DNA from: UBA2040 sp963977135
GTDB lineage: Bacteria; Bacteroidota; Bacteroidia; Flavobacteriales_D; Crocinitomicaceae
NCBI GenBank assembly: GCA_963977135.1
Contig: CAXBNN010000013.1
Span: 1-64,000 of the forward strand
Length of the DNA: 64,000 nt
Direction of reading: 5' to 3'
The stretch's first letter is position 1. Every line of letters begins with the position of its first letter. This document shows positions 35,201 to 43,813 of the stretch, piece by piece. Both the position numbers and the translations under genes were made by a program. Below the pieces are notes generated by a model, which searched no databases, was not told the origin of the DNA, and worked only from the letters and a program-made list of their open reading frames with translations.

Positions 35201-37669
35201 ATGAAAGATATATTTGACACTTCACTTTTTCATTTGGCTGGTGGAGAACAAGAAGCAGAGTTTATTCCATTAATCACTGCTGAAGAAGAGGAATCGATGA
35301 ACAAACAGGAATTTGGCGATGAATTGCCAATTCTTTCTTTGCGAAACAACGTTCTTTTTCCAGGAGTAGTAATTCCCATTACCGTTGGCCGCGACAAATC
35401 GATTAAATTGATTCAAGATGCCAATAAAGGAAATAAGATTATTGGTGTCGTTTCTCAGATTGACCAAGACGAAGAGTCGCCAGAATTTAAGGATTTGCAT
35501 ACTGTAGGAACAGTTGCGCAAATTGTTCGTTTGTTGAAAATGCCCGATGGAAGTTCAACGGCTATTATTCAAGGAAAGCGTCGATTCAAAATGATCGAAG
35601 AAACGCAAAGTGAGCCTTATTTGAAAGCTAAGATTGAAATGCTTTCAGAAGCAACTTTCGATAAGAAAGATAAGAAGTTAGGTTTGATGATTGAAAATAT
35701 CAAAGAACTCGCTTTACAAATCATTCGTGACAGTCCGAATATTCCTTCTGAAGCTTCTTTTGCAATCGGAAATATTGACAGTCCGACCTTTCTGGTGAAT
35801 TTCATTTCATCGAATATGAATGCCGACGTTTCTAAGAAACAAGAAATGTTGGAGGAGTTGAACATGTCGAAACGGGCCGAAAAAATCATGGAACACCTTG
35901 AATTGGAGTCGCAAATGCTTGACATGCGCAACGAGATTCAGCAAAAGGTAAAAAAAGATTTAGACAAACAACAACGTGACTATATCTTGCAACAACAAAT
36001 GCGAACGATTCAAGAAGAATTGGGTGACAATCCTTTTCAAGAAGATGTTAGTGAGTTGGAAGAACGTTCCAAAGTAAAAAAATGGGGTGAGAAGGAGCAA
36101 AAATTGTTCGCCAAAGAACTAGATAAATTGCGCCGAATGAATCCTCAAGGAGCTGAGTATTCAGTGCAGTTGAATTATTTGGATTTGATTTTGGATCTTC
36201 CTTGGAATCATTTTTCGAAAGATAACTTGGATTTAAAGCGAGCTGAGAGAATTCTAAACCGCGATCATTATGGTTTAGAGGATGTTAAGGAACGTATCCT
36301 TGAATATCTTGCGGTATTGAAGTTGAAAAACGACATGAAAGCACCAATTCTTTGTTTCTATGGACCTCCGGGAGTTGGTAAAACTTCCTTGGGTAAAAGT
36401 ATAGCTGAAGCTTTGGGAAGAAAATACATCCGCATGTCCTTAGGTGGCTTACATGATGAGAGTGAAATTCGAGGACATAGAAAAACATACATTGGCGCTA
36501 TGCCGGGACGTATCGTTCAGCAATTGAAAAAATCTGAATATTCTAATCCAGTATTCGTTTTGGATGAAATCGATAAATTAGGTCGAAGCAATCATGGTGA
36601 TCCATCTTCTGCATTATTGGAAGTTTTAGATCCGGAGCAAAATCACTCGTTCTATGATAATTACTTAGAAACGGAATACGATTTGTCTAAGGTGATGTTC
36701 ATTGCTACAGCTAATGATTTATCGCAAGTTCAGGGTCCATTGCGCGACCGTATGGAGATTATTGATGTAACAGGATATACGGTAGAAGAGAAAATAGAAA
36801 TTGCGAAACAACATTTGATACCAAAGCAATTGGCTGAACATGGTTTGACCAAAAAGGACTTTACAATCGATAAGAAATTATTGGAAAAAGTAGTTGAAGG
36901 TTATACTAGCGAATCAGGTGTTCGTGGTTTAGACAAGAAAATAGCGAAATTGGTCCGAAATCGTGCTCGTCAAAAAGCGATGGAGCAAGAGTATTCGCCA
37001 AAAATTACTGAAGCTGATTTATTCGATTTCTTAGGCGCAAGTCGTGAAAGAACCAAATACGATAATAATAAAGTTGCAGGTGTTGTCACAGGTCTAGCTT
37101 GGACTAGCGTTGGTGGTGATATATTATTTATTGAATCATCAATTACCAAAGGTAAGGGCAAGTTAACTTTGACAGGTAACTTGGGCGATGTGATGAAAGA
37201 ATCTGCAGTTATTGCGATGGAATATTTGAAAGCACACTCTAATTGGTTCAATTTGGATCAAGAGCTTTTCGATGAGCATAATGTTCATATTCACGTTCCA
37301 GAAGGCGCAACTCCTAAAGATGGACCAAGTGCTGGTGTAACGATGTTAACTTCATTGGCGAGTCTATATACGCAACGAAAAGTGAAGAAAAACTTGGCAA
37401 TGACTGGTGAAATCACGCTTCGTGGAGATGTTCTCCCAGTTGGTGGCATCAAAGAGAAAATTCTTGCAGCCAAAAGAGCAAAAATCACTGAGATTATCCT
37501 TTGCGAGAAAAACAGAAAAGACATCGATAAAATCAAACCAGATTATTTAAAAGGATTGACTTTCCATTTTGTTAGAACAATGAGAGAAGTTTTAGATATC
37601 GCTCTGACAAATGAAAAGGTTGACGATGCTGTGAAAATTGAAATGCCGAAGAAGAAAGAGATAGCATAA
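35201..37669 (+). CDS. lon: ATP-dependent protease Lon
   Basis: A cytoplasmic AAA+ serine protease for damaged and regulatory proteins. At 822 residues it has full LonA length. The N-terminal substrate domain (ELPILSLRNNVLFPGVVIPITVGRDKS) is followed by the AAA+ core with Walker A GPPGVGKTSLGKS and Walker B VFVLDEIDK. The proteolytic domain has the catalytic Ser in PKDGPSAGV (about Ser710) and the Lys in VGGIKEKI (about Lys751). Lon is commonly heat-shock controlled. No plain TAnnTTTG box was evident close to the ATG. Confidence 0.97.
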   Translation: MKDIFDTSLFHLAGGEQEAEFIPLITAEEEESMNKQEFGDELPILSLRNNVLFPGVVIPITVGRDKSIKLIQDANKGNKIIGVVSQIDQDEESPEFKDLHTVGTVAQIVRLLKMPDGSSTAIIQGKRRFKMIEETQSEPYLKAKIEMLSEATFDKKDKKLGLMIENIKELALQIIRDSPNIPSEASFAIGNIDSPTFLVNFISSNMNADVSKKQEMLEELNMSKRAEKIMEHLELESQMLDMRNEIQQKVKKDLDKQQRDYILQQQMRTIQEELGDNPFQEDVSELEERSKVKKWGEKEQKLFAKELDKLRRMNPQGAEYSVQLNYLDLILDLPWNHFSKDNLDLKRAERILNRDHYGLEDVKERILEYLAVLKLKNDMKAPILCFYGPPGVGKTSLGKSIAEALGRKYIRMSLGGLHDESEIRGHRKTYIGAMPGRIVQQLKKSEYSNPVFVLDEIDKLGRSNHGDPSSALLEVLDPEQNHSFYDNYLETEYDLSKVMFIATANDLSQVQGPLRDRMEIIDVTGYTVEEKIEIAKQHLIPKQLAEHGLTKKDFTIDKKLLEKVVEGYTSESGVRGLDKKIAKLVRNRARQKAMEQEYSPKITEADLFDFLGASRERTKYDNNKVAGVVTGLAWTSVGGDILFIESSITKGKGKLTLTGNLGDVMKESAVIAMEYLKAHSNWFNLDQELFDEHNVHIHVPEGATPKDGPSAGVTMLTSLASLYTQRKVKKNLAMTGEITLRGDVLPVGGIKEKILAAKRAKITEIILCEKNRKDIDKIKPDYLKGLTFHFVRTMREVLDIALTNEKVDDAVKIEMPKKKEIA

Positions 37670-37675
37670 TTATCT

Positions 37676-37733
37676 GACTTCGACTCCACTCAGCCCTCGT
37701 TTTACATGACAAGAACTGAGTGGTGTCGAAGTC
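37676..37733. repeat. Inverted repeat with 18-bp arms (GACTTCGAC.CCACTCAG)
   Basis: Arms 37676-37693 and 37716-37733 are complementary at 17 of 18 positions, around a 22-base loop, directly after the lon stop. It is a likely dispersed palindromic repeat; the same GAGTCGAAG word recurs at 18011. It could also terminate lon transcription, although no T-run follows. Confidence 0.8.
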
Positions 37734-37825
37734 TGAAACATAAAAACGTAACCGTTTTCCCTCAAATACGTTTTAAAATATTGGAACAGTTATTGCGTTC
37801 ACAAAACAGTAATACAATTCATAAT

Positions 37826-39898
37826 ATGGTTAAATTCTACCTTCTCAGTACTTTTCTTATTTTCACATCTCTTGTGGCTTTTTCTCAGGACGAAGAAGAG
37901 CAAGACCCAAATTGTAATCCTCCGAGTAAGAAAACACAGCGTTTAATTGATAACGCAATAAATGCAGAAAGTATTCAGTCGGCTGTAGACAATTTCAATA
38001 AGGCAATTGAAGCGGAACCAGACAATGCAAAAGCATATTATGAATATGGTGTTTACGCTTTCAACCAAGGTTTAGGATATTATGAAACAGACGATTCTCC
38101 AGCGCGTGGTGATAGAAGTTTTGTAAAGGCAGAGCAAATGTTTAATGAAGTTTTGGATCGTTGTGAAGATTATAATGCCGGAACATATTATTTTCTCGGA
38201 GTTGTAAAATATCTACAAAAAGACCAGGAATCGTCAGTCGCTTGGTTTGAAAAGTTTATTGCCTATAAAAACAACGACAACAATCGCTTCCCTAATAATT
38301 ATGGCAAAATGCTTTCCGACGCTAAAGGAGTTTTGAAAGAAATGAAATCTACTCCTATTGCTTCAGCAGCACCAAAGACGGTTCCTTATGCTCCATTTAG
38401 AGTGCAAAATGTAAGTTCAACAAACGACGAATACTTCCCAATGATTTCACCCGATAATGAGCTCATGTTCTACACGAGAAAGTTGGATAGAAGAAACTTA
38501 GGAGATATGGTCGGTAATGTAGTCGAGGAATTTACTTTTTCTTATCGTCCAGAAATAAATAAAACCTTTGACAAAGGTAATCCCTTCAAAGCGCCTTTCA
38601 ATGACGGTGAATTTACAAGTTACGGTGCGGCTACAATGTCGATAGATAATAAAGAAATGATTATTTGTGCATGTAAAAAACAGGAGGTGCGAGGTCAAGA
38701 TTATCTCAACTGCGATTTGTATGAAACAACCTATTCAAGATCGGGAAAAGGCGGAAACGACTACAATTGGACGCCGTTGGAATCTTTAGGTTCTAATATT
38801 AATACAATAGACGGTTGGGAAGGTCAGCCATCTGTTTCTGCGGATGGAAATACACTCTATTTTACTAGCGTTCGCAAAAACTCAAGAGATAATGATATTT
38901 ACATTTCTGAAAGAAAGCCGGATGGAACTTGGGGTTTAGCGCGACCATTTGATGAAATCAACACAGATGGTAAAGACAAAAGTCCCTTTATTCATCAAGA
39001 TAACGAGACTTTCTATTTTGTTTCGTCAAGTACAGATACACGAAAAGGAGCAGGCGGGACAGATATATTTTATTGTAAAAAGGAAAACGGAAAGTGGGGG
39101 AAACCAGTAAATATTGGTGAACCTATCAATACACCAGAAGATGAATTAGGAATCTTTGTTTCAACAGACGGCGAGTTGGCGTATTTCTCTTCTCGAGTAG
39201 GAGGAGACTGGAATATTTATGGTTTTGAATTATATGAAGACGCGAGACCAACACCTGTTATGATTATGAAAGGAACCTTAGCCAATAAAAATGGTGAAAC
39301 GATTTCTGGTGCTGAGATTGAAGTGTCCTACGGTGAAGGAGAGGAAGTTCAAAAGTTTAAAGTTAATGGCGATGACGGAAAATACGCTGCCGTTGTCAAA
39401 ATGGATAGAGCAAAAGATGTGATGGTCGCTGCTAAAAAAGAAGGGCATGCATTTGCTGCCAAAATGATAACAAAAGAAGAAATTCAAGCTGTTCAGGAGA
39501 AGAAAGAGGTTTCTGTGAAAGGAAAGGACATGGAAGTGGAAAAATTGAAACTTGGCAGTTCATATATAATTGACGACATTCTATACACAACTGCCTCAGC
39601 TGATTTGAACAACAGATCCAAAATGATTTTACGTCAATTTGCTCGCTTTCTCATTGACAACCCGACTGTAAATGTTATAATTCAAGGTCACACAGATGAC
39701 GTTGGTGATGATGCCCAAAACATGAAGCTTTCTGATGACAGAGCTAGAGTCGTTAAAGAATATCTTGCTACTCAAGGTGTAAACAAATCACGTTTGAAAT
39801 CGCAAGGTTTTGGAGAAACAATGCCGAAAGTTCCGAATGATTCAGAGGAGAACAGGGCTAAAAATCGACGGACGGAGTTTACTATTGAGAAATTGTAA
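37826..39898 (+). CDS. PorE-like OmpA-family protein (TPR, beta-propeller, CRD, OmpA domain)
   Basis: A 690-residue secreted protein with a signal peptide (MVKFYLLSTFLIFTSLVAFSQ). TPR-like helices lie at about residues 40-160. A WD40-like PD40 propeller spans about 190-420 (repeats such as SADGNTLYFTSVRKNSRDNDIYISER and STDGELAYFSSRVGGDWNIYGFEL). A carboxypeptidase-regulatory-like domain follows (GTLANKNGETISGAEIEV), then a C-terminal OmpA peptidoglycan-binding domain (IQGHTDDVGDDAQNMKLSDDRARVVKEYL). This is the layout of PorE, a T9SS-associated protein. An upstream in-frame start at 37706 would translate the inverted repeat, so I reject it. Confidence 0.9.
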   Translation: MVKFYLLSTFLIFTSLVAFSQDEEEQDPNCNPPSKKTQRLIDNAINAESIQSAVDNFNKAIEAEPDNAKAYYEYGVYAFNQGLGYYETDDSPARGDRSFVKAEQMFNEVLDRCEDYNAGTYYFLGVVKYLQKDQESSVAWFEKFIAYKNNDNNRFPNNYGKMLSDAKGVLKEMKSTPIASAAPKTVPYAPFRVQNVSSTNDEYFPMISPDNELMFYTRKLDRRNLGDMVGNVVEEFTFSYRPEINKTFDKGNPFKAPFNDGEFTSYGAATMSIDNKEMIICACKKQEVRGQDYLNCDLYETTYSRSGKGGNDYNWTPLESLGSNINTIDGWEGQPSVSADGNTLYFTSVRKNSRDNDIYISERKPDGTWGLARPFDEINTDGKDKSPFIHQDNETFYFVSSSTDTRKGAGGTDIFYCKKENGKWGKPVNIGEPINTPEDELGIFVSTDGELAYFSSRVGGDWNIYGFELYEDARPTPVMIMKGTLANKNGETISGAEIEVSYGEGEEVQKFKVNGDDGKYAAVVKMDRAKDVMVAAKKEGHAFAAKMITKEEIQAVQEKKEVSVKGKDMEVEKLKLGSSYIIDDILYTTASADLNNRSKMILRQFARFLIDNPTVNVIIQGHTDDVGDDAQNMKLSDDRARVVKEYLATQGVNKSRLKSQGFGETMPKVPNDSEENRAKNRRTEFTIEKL

Positions 39899-39909
39899 GC
39901 GTTTTAGCT

Positions 39910-40293
39910 CTAAAAATCACTGTCGGTTACAGAAAAATAGTAGTTGTTGTATTGCCGTTTAGGTGGTGATTTTGTATCATTTATTGACGTCCAGCTAGCT
40001 TCCAATAGGTAGTCTTTCGTGCATGTATCTCCTAGTGTATTTGTAATAATAAAAGTAGCAAAAGAGGCTTTAGGATTAAATGTTATAGATTCTTTTGTTT
40101 TGTATGTATTACTTTGAACTATCGCACTTTCATCTTTAGGAATTAACATAGACTTCTCCACGTTCGTTTGATTACCCGTATATAGTACATTAATATCTCC
40201 AGAACTATTGTTCGTTACTTCCCATGCTTCAAAAGTTTCTACCCGGCATGAGCATAAAACAGCTAGGCATAGAATTATAAGAATTTTTTTCAT
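39910..40293 (-). CDS. Small hypothetical lipoprotein
   Basis: A 127-residue protein with a short lipoprotein signal (KKILIILCLAVLCSCRVE) and a small beta-rich body (WEVTNNSSGDINVLYTGNQTNVEKSMLIPKDESAIVQ; FIITNTLGDTCTKDYLL). The ATG at 40293 starts the signal; a start at 40326 would add a non-signal-like extension. I do not recognise a family. It is convergent with the PorE-like gene and separated by 11 bases. Confidence 0.7.
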   Translation of the reverse strand: MKKILIILCLAVLCSCRVETFEAWEVTNNSSGDINVLYTGNQTNVEKSMLIPKDESAIVQSNTYKTKESITFNPKASFATFIITNTLGDTCTKDYLLEASWTSINDTKSPPKRQYNNYYFSVTDSDF

Positions 40294-40388
40294 TTTACTA
40301 TTTTTGTTCGTTCGTAACGAAGTCAAAAATAGTACGAAGAAAAATAATGCTTCTCAGGGAAAACCCTAATTTTCAGAAATGAACAGTA

Positions 40389-41135
40389 TTATTTCGCCAC
40401 ATTCAAATCAACCAATTCCAAACATCCTGGTATCTTTCCAGTTTCTGAGTACTGCCAATAGATCACTCTGTTATCATCCAAAGAATGCGGTCGTCTCGAA
40501 TAAGCTGCTATCCAAAATTTGTAATTTTTAAAATCGTGTTTGAATTTCGTGTCAAAGAAATGGTGCGATGTATATATAATTGGTCTAATCCCTGTTATTC
40601 GTTCAACTTCAGTCAACCAGATTTTCATTTTGGCGATCAAATCCTCATCGCTGTAGCCTTCAGTTTCCACGTCGAGCATAGGAGGTAAATCTATTTCACG
40701 CGGTTTCCAACGACTTAAGAAATGTTCCACTTGGGGTCTCGGCAAACTTTTTGGGTCGAAGAAATGATAGGCACCATTTACAATTCCCATATTATTTAGG
40801 GTTTCTCGATTTTCTTCCCATCGGGTATCTAAATGATCATCGCTTTCTGTTGCTTTGCAATAAACGAATTTAATAATCGTATCGTAGCGCAATTCATCAA
40901 AGAGTAGTGGCCAATCAATCTTCCCTTGGTGATGGGAAACATCTATTCCGACCGATGAGAATCCTTCTGGAATTGTCATTAACAGATCTATCTTTTTCGC
41001 TTTGACTTTTGTCTTTCGATAGAAATAATAGGCAGTTGGCAAACCAGTTAGCAGTACAAATAAAACAACAGCCCAGACCAACATGTATTTTGGTTTCGAT
41101 TTTTTGGAGCTTGTTCTTTTTCTTGTTGCTGACAT
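40389..41135 (-). CDS. GH25 lysozyme (membrane-anchored)
   Basis: A muramidase that cleaves the MurNAc-GlcNAc bond of peptidoglycan. The N-terminus is very basic (SATRKRTSSKKSKPK) and is followed by a membrane helix, so the enzyme is anchored with its domain outside the inner membrane. The GH25 domain (about residues 60-245) shows GIDVSHHQGKIDW (catalytic Asp), FVYCKATE, GAYHFFDP, LPPMLDVETEG (catalytic acids), and PIIYTSHHFF. It follows the terminator of the L19 gene on the minus strand. Confidence 0.93.
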   Translation of the reverse strand: MSATRKRTSSKKSKPKYMLVWAVVLFVLLTGLPTAYYFYRKTKVKAKKIDLLMTIPEGFSSVGIDVSHHQGKIDWPLLFDELRYDTIIKFVYCKATESDDHLDTRWEENRETLNNMGIVNGAYHFFDPKSLPRPQVEHFLSRWKPREIDLPPMLDVETEGYSDEDLIAKMKIWLTEVERITGIRPIIYTSHHFFDTKFKHDFKNYKFWIAAYSRRPHSLDDNRVIYWQYSETGKIPGCLELVDLNVAK

Positions 41136-41148
41136 TTATTGCATTAAA

Positions 41149-41173
41149 AAAGGCTCCCAAATTGGAAGCCTTT
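41149..41173 (-). terminator. Terminator of rplS
   Basis: AAAGGCTCCCAA and TTGGAAGCCTTT form a 12-bp stem with one mismatch and a tiny loop, downstream of the L19 stop on the minus strand. It separates rplS from the lysozyme gene. Confidence 0.8.
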
Positions 41174-41195
41174 ACTATATAAAAATATAAATTTT

Positions 41196-41564
41196 TTATT
41201 TCTTCTTCTCTGTGTGGAAAGAACGTTTCTCACGAATACGAGCTGATTTTCCAGTTCTCTGACGGAAGTAGAAAATACGTGCACGACGTACAGAACCTTT
41301 TTTCGTTACAACGATGTCTTCCAAGAATGGAGAAGACATTGGGAAGATTCTTTCAACACCAATATTCCCTGACATTTTACGAACTGTAAAAGTTTCAGTT
41401 CCACCTGTTCCACGACGTTGCAAAACAACACCTTGAAACTGCTGAGTACGCTCTTTGGCGCCCTCTTTAATTTTGTAAGAAACGTTTACCGTATCACCGC
41501 TAGAGAATTTTGGGAAGTCCTTTACTTCCAATAATTCGTTCTGAATTTCTCTTAATATATCCAT
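41196..41564 (-). CDS. rplS: 50S ribosomal protein L19
   Basis: A large-subunit ribosomal protein at the 30S-50S interface. At 122 residues it has normal bacterial length. Conserved motifs are FSSGDTVNVSYKIKEGAKERTQQFQGVVLQRRGTG, ETFTVRKMSGNIGVERIFPMSSPFL and VRRARIFYFRQRTGKSARI. It stands alone here, with a terminator behind it and about 45 bases of leader from a possible TAATATTG box. Confidence 0.97.
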   Translation of the reverse strand: MDILREIQNELLEVKDFPKFSSGDTVNVSYKIKEGAKERTQQFQGVVLQRRGTGGTETFTVRKMSGNIGVERIFPMSSPFLEDIVVTKKGSVRRARIFYFRQRTGKSARIREKRSFHTEKKK

Positions 41565-41719
41565 CTTTTCTATTCTAAAATCGTTGTTTTCCGCTTAAAT
41601 CGGGGTGCAATATTACGAAGAATTTCTTTATTAACACACGAATAGAAGCTTTTTTTCATCTTTTTTTTAATCAACATCAACTTGTTAGTTCACTTATGCA
41701 AAATTCAGACTTTTAACCG

Positions 41720-41727
41720 TAATTTTG
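41720..41727 (+). promoter_or_regulatory. TAATTTTG -7 box of TPR lipoprotein gene
   Basis: Exact consensus; ACACA then separates it from the ATG at 41733 (5 bases). Confidence 0.6.
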
Positions 41728-41732
41728 ACACA

Positions 41733-42473
41733 ATGAGAACAATTTATTTTTTTCTATCATTCTGTATTCTCGCTGCGTGCAGCAATCACGGGGCAGAAGA
41801 CGCGAAAACTCTCAATGATGAGGGTGTTTCTTTAATGGACAAAGAAGAATACGACAAAGCATCTGTACTTTTTTTGCAAGCCTTAAAGAAAAAAGATTTA
41901 CCGAAAGACTTGAACGCAGGTATCTTGAGAAATTTAAGTCTGCTTTATAGTTTTCAAAATGAAAAAGACTCTGCATTGCATTATGCGAAATTGGGTTTTG
42001 AAATTGCAGAGAAAAACAGTTACTTCTTCTATCTCAATAAAGCTGAATATGAATTGCTTACCGATAAAATTGAATTAGCTAAAGATAATTATGAGCGAGC
42101 GAAAGAATTGAAGCCAGACGAAATGGCGATTTACAATAGCTTAGGAATGATCTATAGTGGAAGTTACGGTGAAGAGTTTATTAATTATAAAGAAGCATTA
42201 ACGAATAATTTAAAGGCATATGAAATCTCACCAAGAGAACCTTTAGCTGAGGCTTTGGCTACAAGTTATATGAATCTTGAACAGTATAAAGAGAGTATTC
42301 CCCTCTGGGAGAAGTTAATAGGTGAAAATCCTGCTAAAATGGAATATCATTTCCAATTAGGTGTTGCATTTCTGTTTTCAGGAAGAGAAGAAGAAGGCGA
42401 AAAGAAAATTGATTATGCAGCTGAGCGCGACGAAAACTGTCGGGCAATGCTGGAAGAAATGCTGGCTGAATAA
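41733..42473 (+). CDS. TPR-repeat lipoprotein
   Basis: A 246-residue lipoprotein (signal IYFFLSFCILAACSNHG). About five tetratricopeptide repeats are visible: AKTLNDEGVSLMDKEEYDKASVLFLQAL, LRNLSLLYSFQNEKDSALHYAKLGFEIA, DEMAIYNSLGMIYSG, and EYHFQLGVAFLFSGREEEGEKKI. A scaffold role for envelope protein complexes is likely. I take the ATG at 41733; the in-frame start at 41682 lies before the promoter box. The last base of its stop codon is the first base of the next start (TAATG), so it is translationally coupled to the RimB-like gene. Confidence 0.85.
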   Translation: MRTIYFFLSFCILAACSNHGAEDAKTLNDEGVSLMDKEEYDKASVLFLQALKKKDLPKDLNAGILRNLSLLYSFQNEKDSALHYAKLGFEIAEKNSYFFYLNKAEYELLTDKIELAKDNYERAKELKPDEMAIYNSLGMIYSGSYGEEFINYKEALTNNLKAYEISPREPLAEALATSYMNLEQYKESIPLWEKLIGENPAKMEYHFQLGVAFLFSGREEEGEKKIDYAAERDENCRAMLEEMLAE

Positions 42474-42919
42474 TGGAAAAAATAATAATTGGGCGAAAAG
42501 ATCATGCTGATCTGCCAACCTTTGGATTAAAAAATGTCCCTGTTAAAATAGACTCTGGAGCTTACTCGTCTAGCATTCATTGTGATCATATCACTTTAAT
42601 TGAAGATGGCGACGAGTCTAGTTTGAAGGTTGAGTTTTTTGGAACGGAAGAAAATGAAGCTCCGATTGTTATTTTCGATAAGTTCATCACCAAAAAAGTC
42701 AGAAGCTCAAGCGGCCAAGAGGAGATTCGTTATTTCGTGCAAGGTGATATAATTCTGTTTGGAAAGAAATACAAAACGAGATTTTCTCTTTCTGAGCGAT
42801 TAAATATGCGTTATCCTATACTTTTAGGAAGAAAGTTACTCAATAAGCGCTTTATTGTCGATTCTTCAAAAATTGATCTCTCCAAGAAGAATTTAAAAAC
42901 TACCATTTTTATTAAATAA
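42473..42919 (+). CDS. ATP-dependent zinc protease-like protein (RimB-like)
   Basis: A 148-residue retropepsin-like aspartic protease-fold protein of the family annotated as ATP-dependent Zn protease. The signature is VPVKIDSGAYSSSIHCDHI, with the catalytic-type D.GA. The strand-rich core follows, then YPILLGRKLLNKRFIVD, the second family motif. In gammaproteobacteria a relative (RimB) trims the glutamate tail made by RimK. Here it directly precedes a RimK-like gene by 9 bases, which supports the same pairing. Confidence 0.85.
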   Translation: MEKIIIGRKDHADLPTFGLKNVPVKIDSGAYSSSIHCDHITLIEDGDESSLKVEFFGTEENEAPIVIFDKFITKKVRSSSGQEEIRYFVQGDIILFGKKYKTRFSLSERLNMRYPILLGRKLLNKRFIVDSSKIDLSKKNLKTTIFIK

Positions 42920-42928
42920 TAGTTAAAT

Positions 42929-43813
42929 ATGAAAATTGCCATTTTATCTCGGAATTCTGATTTGTATTCCACAAAAAGACTTGTTGAAACTGCAGAAGCT
43001 CGAGGTTATAAAGCGCACGTTATAAATCACTTAATTTGCAATATTGAAATTGATCCAACCGGACCAAAATTGTTTTACAACAATCAATACCTGGAAGATT
43101 TTGATGCAGTAATTCCTAGAATTGGTGCTTCGGTTACTTATTATGGAACAGCGGTTGTTCGTCAATTTGAAATGATGCACGTTTTTACCGTGGCAAATTC
43201 TAGATCTATTGTTCATTCACGAGATAGATTGAGATGTTTACAATTGCTTTCAAAAGCGAAAATAGGACAACCAAAAACAGTTTTTACGAACTATTCTAAA
43301 AATGTTGATCATGTTATAGAATCAGTTGGCGGGACACCTGTAGTAATGAAGTTATTGCGCGAGTCAGATGACATTTCATCAATTTTAGCAGAAGACAAAT
43401 CATCTGCTGATAGCGTTTTGGAAGCATTCAATGGTGTAAAAGCAAGAGTAATTGTTCAAGAATACATCAAAGAAGCCAAAGGAACGGATGTACGTATGAT
43501 GGTCGTTGATGGTGAAGTTGTTGGGGCAATAAAACGTTTTAACAAGGACAGAGATTTTCAAACGAATACGTCAAGAAGAAAAAAATCAATTCCAATTGTT
43601 CTTTCAGAAGCTGAAATCGACATTGCAGTGCGAGCAGCAAATGCATTGAAATTGGGCGTTGCTGGTGTTGATATCATTCAATCCAAAAGAGGCCCTCTTG
43701 TTTTGAATGTAAATAGTTCACCAGGATTAAAAGAAATTGAATCGGTTACTAAGCTTGATATTGCTGGAAAAATTATTGATTTTATTGAAAAAAATACGAA
43801 TCAAGAATCATGA
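42929..43813 (+). CDS. RimK-family alpha-L-glutamate ligase
   Basis: An ATP-grasp ligase that adds glutamate, or a similar amino acid, to a protein or small-molecule carboxylate. The 294-residue protein starts MKIAILSRNSDLYSTKRL. It has the ATP-grasp motifs SVGGTPVVMKLL, ARVIVQEYIKEAKGTDVRMMVVDGEVVGAIKR and GVAGVDIIQSKRGPLVLNVNSSPGLKEIE. Overall it is close to RimK, which modifies ribosomal protein S6, but some relatives make peptide cofactors, so the substrate is open. It overlaps the next gene by 4 bases. Confidence 0.92.
   Translation: MKIAILSRNSDLYSTKRLVETAEARGYKAHVINHLICNIEIDPTGPKLFYNNQYLEDFDAVIPRIGASVTYYGTAVVRQFEMMHVFTVANSRSIVHSRDRLRCLQLLSKAKIGQPKTVFTNYSKNVDHVIESVGGTPVVMKLLRESDDISSILAEDKSSADSVLEAFNGVKARVIVQEYIKEAKGTDVRMMVVDGEVVGAIKRFNKDRDFQTNTSRRKKSIPIVLSEAEIDIAVRAANALKLGVAGVDIIQSKRGPLVLNVNSSPGLKEIESVTKLDIAGKIIDFIEKNTNQES

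Noticed and set aside
37706..37825. Upstream extension of the PorE-like gene
   Set aside because: It would translate part of the inverted repeat and place a signal peptide 40 residues inside the protein.
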